DNA of 64,000 nucleotides from Manduca sexta (Eukaryota; Arthropoda; Insecta; Lepidoptera; Sphingidae): contig NC_051141.1 in the NCBI RefSeq assembly GCF_014839805.1, positions 11,106,777 to 11,170,776 on the forward strand, given 5' to 3'. The position numbers and the translations under genes are program-made. The notes under the pieces were generated by a model that was not told the origin of the DNA, searched no databases, and saw only the letters and a program-made list of their open reading frames with translations. Below, one piece after another: positions 60,903 to 64,000 of this stretch (positions are counted from its first letter, which is position 1; each line of letters opens with the position of its first letter).

Positions 60903-63900
60903 GTAACTGATCATTCGCAATGAATTTCAAATTGATACACGAATTATAACTTGTTTGCAAGTTATTTCGTGCCATAAAAGTTTAAGTATTTATAGTTAAA
61001 TAATAACTCTTTATTTTTTCAGGTGTTGGTTACTTGAGAATGCTGGTGTCATTTTTGGGATCCGTGTACACCAGTATTTATGTGGCCCTGACTGTTACAT
61101 ATTTTTTGTACACGTTAAGTAATTCAATCCCTTTCTTGGATTGCATGGAATTGATAACAGAGGAGGCAAGTATGATACACCTAACTAACTGACGATACAT
61201 ATTAATATACATTTTCTAAATCAATTGTTTTAGAATCTTCTGCCATCCACAATATTAAATAGAATAATACAATGCTTTTATGCTACTATCATATGAAATT
61301 GGTCGAAGGCGTAACAAAATATAACAAGCATTCGTATTAGCTTTCACTATAAGCCGCCTGCTCGATGTGAACCTCCTCTGGAAGGCCCCAGTTCCGGGAA
61401 AAATCTAAATGAAGCTTTTCCCGATTTTGTATATAGTTTTAAAATAATAATTAAGTGACTACTCGTTGGTGTAGTTGTATCACGGCACGCCTGCAGTGCT
61501 GAGGTCTCGGGTTCAATCCTCGGATCGGGCAAAGTGATATTGGGTTTTTCTACTTAGTATCATCCGGGTTTCTGAAAACTGTGCCCTGTACTGCGCCCCT
61601 TATCACATCTTGGGACGGAACACATACCTACGGCGGAAAGTGGGTATACTAGCTATGCCCCGGATTACCACTTTGGTGTGTGTGTGTGAGTGTGTGTGTG
61701 TGTGTGTGTTTACTATATTAGTATGTATTGCGTTTAATTATTATAACGCGTTCTTTCAGGAAGACATTAGAAGAAATTTGAATGCGTCTGAATGTCTGGA
61801 GTGAGTACCGTTTCGTATTTTTTTAGACCTTAATTTATAAAATACTAAATAAAATGTATGGTTTGCGCGGGGAGTTCAACGATGGTGCTAGATTTTGGAC
61901 TATACAAAACATTTACTACTTAAGTCCAGCTTGCATAACAAATTGAACGTCTCACACAAGAATCACGTGTCTACTTTCAAATTAACAAGAATTCGGCGAC
62001 CTGTTTTTGTTCATGCTCTAACAATACAAATATTTCTAGGAACAGAATAATTACACAAAATAATATAAAGTAAGTTACTAAGTAGTACATAAATAAATGC
62101 TTTTTCAGCGCTACTTTTATGTCGCCCATTACCGAGAACCCGGAGTATTATTTAGCTGTAGCGTTGATAATCGTGGTTTTGTGGATTGCGTTTCCTTTCA
62201 TGTAAGTACTTATATAATAATATCAGCCCTGTTATATGCTGTCCCACTGTTGGGCACGGACCTCCTCTACGACTGGTAGGGGATTGGGCTTTTTGTCCAC
62301 CTCGCGGGCCTAGCGCGGATTGGCAGACTTCACATACCCCGAAAATTCTTACATAGAACTTCTCTGGTATGCAGGTCTCACGTTATTTTCCTTCACCATT
62401 AAGGCAAGCGGTTATTCACAAAGAATACACACATCACTTTTTGAAAAGTCCGAGGCAGGTACGGACCCTTGGGTTTTGAACCTGCGGACTTTCGTCACGA
62501 CAGTCCGTTCGACTACCAACGAGTCTATCGCCGCTTTTACCTATATACCTAGGACCTATAAATTACATAATGCAGTTTTATTGCGATACGAAAATCGTCC
62601 TGAGGTTTTGTGTTCGATTACCAAAGGGTATATATGAGGTGTTTCTGCTTATATTTGCCTGGAGTTTGGTATTGGGCCCAGTAAATGGTAATAAGATAAA
62701 CCTCCGTTACACAAGATGTAAGATGGCGTGCGGAATGTGGATGTGATAATACCTGTCCGCACTCGTGAATAAGGAAAAAGGAGTAATATGAGGAAAGCAG
62801 TTTTTTTTAATTTGTCCTATAACCCCTCAATTATATTTTATAATTATTATTTTTTTCTTCTCAGATTTTACAGTCCAGTAAAATTAATAAAACGAATATA
62901 TTACGTGTGCGGACCCATACTGTTGTTGCTATGTATCGTATTAGCCTCCGTGCTTGGAGACAGCGCCAACATTTCCTCGATATTGGCCAGCAACGACTGG
63001 AGTAACTTCTTGCACCCGGACATCTGGCACGGCGCGGTGGTGCAGGCACTCTTGTCCACGCAGATCGCGGGAGGCTTCCTCATATCCACGGGGATTCCGT
63101 GTACGCTAGCACAAACGTTCAATGGTAAGTTGTGTATTAAAACTACCTATCTCTTCGAATATAGATTCTAATTGTACTGGTACGATAAGAACATAACAAA
63201 AAGAAAAAAATGTGTATTTAGTTTTATAAAAAATGTTTGACCAGTATTTGTGTTAATAGCCATATGTAGTCACATTGCCAAGTCATCAGATGAGTACTGT
63301 GTTTTAAATAAATGTACATTTCCATACCTTTCTTATAATTGAAATTAAATAAAATAAAGTAAACGAAATACGTGTATTGTTCTATTTCATCAATGTGTAT
63401 AATTAAAAAACATTTTAGGTCAGCATTGGTATTTGTGACAACAAATATTCTGGCAAGCTGGACCAGCTTACTGTTTTGGTTTGGTGTGAGTCCTGCAGGA
63501 GATGTCGGGAGAGACACTGGCATGATGGCTGTGCTCGTCGAAACTTACCGCACTGCCGATCGGAATGGCTTGGATATTGTGTGGCCGATGCTCATATTTG
63601 CTATGTTGTTTTCTATCCAGGAATTATAACAATGGTAAGATTTAATTATGAATTCTAACGTAGTTTATTTACAATATTTTTTATTAAATTTTGTCGACAT
63701 TATATTATGACGCTATGTATATGTATTTTTGTCTTATAAATTTATTGTTATTAATGGCCATGTATTTCCATTGGAAGCTTACCTTACTGCTTCCGATATA
63801 CGACCGATTGCGTCGTGTCGGTGGGGTTAAGTGGCGAGTAGTGTCGTTTGGGGCGTCCATCGCGGGCGCTGGCGTGTCTCTGGCGGCACTGGCTGGCAGA

Positions 63901-63994
63901 ATACCGGCGCTCACGCTCATAGAAGACACCGCGGTTCCATTCCTGACTAGCGTAGCAACCATCGTTGAGATTTTAGCGTTCAATTTCATCTATG
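60705..63994 (+). CDS. SLC6-family (neurotransmitter:sodium symporter-like) transporter, seven exons, partial
   Basis: A multi-pass plasma-membrane transporter of the sodium/chloride-coupled SLC6 family, read over seven plus-strand exons: 60705-60902, 61023-61165, 61760-61800, 62109-62201, 62865-63124, 63419-63634, 63778-63994. It covers TM1 to about TM10 of twelve. Family landmarks: WR(V)P..A...GG in TM1, LAIGQLSP in TM2, a glycosylated Cys-flanked extracellular loop 2, DWSNFLHPDIW before TM6, and LLLPIYDRLRR after TM8. The first exon and the C-terminus are missing, the latter beyond the window edge. The substrate cannot be told. The TM1, TM6 and TM8 ion/substrate residues differ from the classical pattern, so it is probably one of the insect-specific orphan members. 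One frame break (exon six) and one GC donor are noted under the exons. Confidence 0.87.
61023..61165 (+). CDS. SLC6-like exon: TM3, GC donor
   Basis: It reads VGYLRMLVSFLGSVYTSIYV, then ALTVTYFLYTLSNSIPFLDC. The frame at the 3' end fits only if the exon closes at GAG/GCAAGT, a GC-AG intron with the usual strong GC-type consensus; the GT four bases later (AAGTATGA) gives a stop in the next exon. Confidence 0.83.
61455..61710 (+). mobile_element. tRNA-derived SINE in SLC6 intron, plus orientation
   Basis: The head has TTGGTGTAGTTGTATCACGG (A-box-like) and GGGTTCAATCCTC (B box); the body GGGTTTTTCTACTTAGTATC and GGGACGGAACACATACC matches 48170-48425 inverted; it ends in a (TG)n tract at 61676-61709. 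Confidence 0.78.
61675..61709. repeat. (TG)n microsatellite
   Basis: About 17 TG units with one TGAG interruption, at the 3' end of the SINE. Confidence 0.9.
61760..61800 (+). CDS. SLC6-like exon: extracellular loop 2, glycosylation site
   Basis: A 41-bp micro-exon between TTCTTTCAG and CTGGA/GTGAGT reading EDIRRNLNASECL. Asn-Ala-Ser is an N-glycosylation site, and the Cys pairs with the Cys in PFLDC of the previous exon, as in other SLC6 members. Confidence 0.8.
62109..62201 (+). CDS. SLC6-like exon: TM4
   Basis: A 93-bp exon between CTTTTTCAG and CAT/GTAAGT; reads ATFMSPITENPEYYLAVAL and then IIVVLWIAFPF, one hydrophobic segment. Phases match both neighbours. Confidence 0.82.
62222..62530 (-). 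mobile_element. LINE/SINE-type fragment in SLC6 intron, minus orientation
   Basis: ATCAGCCCTGTTATATGCTG, GGGCACGGACCTCCTCTACG and GCGGATTGGCAGACTTCAC are the reverse complement of the family seen at 48830-49045; the right end, TTTTGAACCTGCGGAC, resembles a tRNA-like head in reverse. Confidence 0.6.
62865..63124 (+). CDS. SLC6-like exon: TM5, loop 3, TM6
   Basis: It reads FYSPVKLIKRIYYVCGPILL, then ASNDWSNFLHPDIWHGAVVQ and ALLSTQIAGGFLISTGIPCT. TM6 of the family is normally FFSLG.GFG; here LLSTQIAGG. The donor is AATG/GTAAGT, leaving one base. Confidence 0.87.
63419..63634 (+). CDS. SLC6-like exon: TM7, loop 4, TM8, one-base deletion
   Basis: It reads SALVFVTTNILASWTSLLFW and DTGMMAVLVETYRTADRN, then WPMLIFAMLFSI. 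Near 63617 the text TATCCAGGAATTATAACAATG needs one more C to read IPGIITM and reach the donor ATG/GTAAGA. The acceptor is either TTTTAG (start 63419) or GTCAG (start 63424). The family expects (R)xAL here, favouring 63419 with an unseen micro-exon upstream; 63424 is the one that joins in phase to the preceding exon. Confidence 0.78.
63778..63994 (+). CDS. SLC6-like exon: intracellular loop 4, TM9, TM10
   Basis: It reads LTLLLPIYDRLRRVGGVKWR, VVSFGASIAGAGVSLAALAG and VATIVEILAFNFIY, ending CTATG/GTAGGT six bases before the window edge. LLP.YDR.RR is a strong family marker. Confidence 0.85.
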
Positions 63995-64000
63995 GTAGGT

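Noticed and set aside
62320..62637. 105-codon plus-strand open frame in the SLC6 intron
   Set aside because: It overlies an inverted LINE/SINE fragment; the frame is accidental.
1..64000. CRISPR arrays, bacterial operons, prophage or tRNA/rRNA genes
   Set aside because: No direct-repeat/spacer pattern and no intact tRNA or rRNA; only tRNA-like SINE heads. The window is eukaryotic nuclear DNA.

Overview
The window looks like AT-rich nuclear DNA of a moth or butterfly (Lepidoptera). The grounds are intron-split genes with GT-AG junctions, protein similarity to insect and vertebrate families, and several copies of a repeat starting ACTAGCTTTTGCCCGCGG that I associate with lepidopteran genomes. 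It is a scaffold with three gaps of exactly 500 N (10282-10781, 35086-35585, 58748-59247), so order across gaps is a scaffolding statement rather than read sequence. No species can be named from the sequence alone.

Left half (1 to about 33.2 kb): the minus strand carries the middle part of one very large gene, the orthologue of Drosophila highwire / human MYCBP2 (PHR-family E3 ubiquitin ligase). Sixteen exons can be read in correct protein order from 33153 down to 10930: pre-filamin segment, filamin-type Ig repeat, SH3-like segment, disordered linker, the IVHDAIACAAFLKFHP block, a long Ser/Pro/Gln tandem-repeat exon, and a Cys/His block. Splice phases fit from exon to exon. Nine of these exons (15837-23668) occur a second time at 206-7569, inside a 10.3 kb near-identical duplicate (1-10281 versus 15632-26387) whose right end is the first gap. 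The second set is out of protein order and carries a lost splice acceptor and a frameshift. The best explanation is two overlapping allelic contigs placed side by side rather than merged; a true segmental duplication is the alternative. Upstream exons (RCC1, PHR) and downstream exons (DOC, RING) of highwire are not seen in the window.

Middle (33 to 58 kb): mostly AT-rich non-coding DNA. One first coding exon of a secreted, Cys-rich, probably leucine-rich-repeat protein starts on the plus strand at 38480. Mobile elements are abundant: a hAT-like MITE with perfect 8-bp target duplications (27540-28050), a piggyBac-like MITE between TTAA sites (27233-27485), a pogo-like element with TA sites and a terminal Cys-rich finger (29538-31102), tRNA-derived SINEs, LINE fragments, and a striking head-to-tail pair of 2.39 kb units (about 49606-54404). 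Each unit has a 296-bp-arm inverted repeat and a broken Helitron-type PIF1-like helicase fragment, itself split by the ACTAG repeat.

Right end (59 to 64 kb): remains of a BEL/Pao LTR retrotransposon with a likely LTR, then seven plus-strand exons of an SLC6 (neurotransmitter:sodium symporter family) gene that runs off the window. Its substrate and sodium-site motifs look atypical, one intron appears to use a GC donor, and one exon carries a probable single-base deletion. Several exons across the window share this kind of single-base break in short homopolymers, which points to uncorrected long-read errors.
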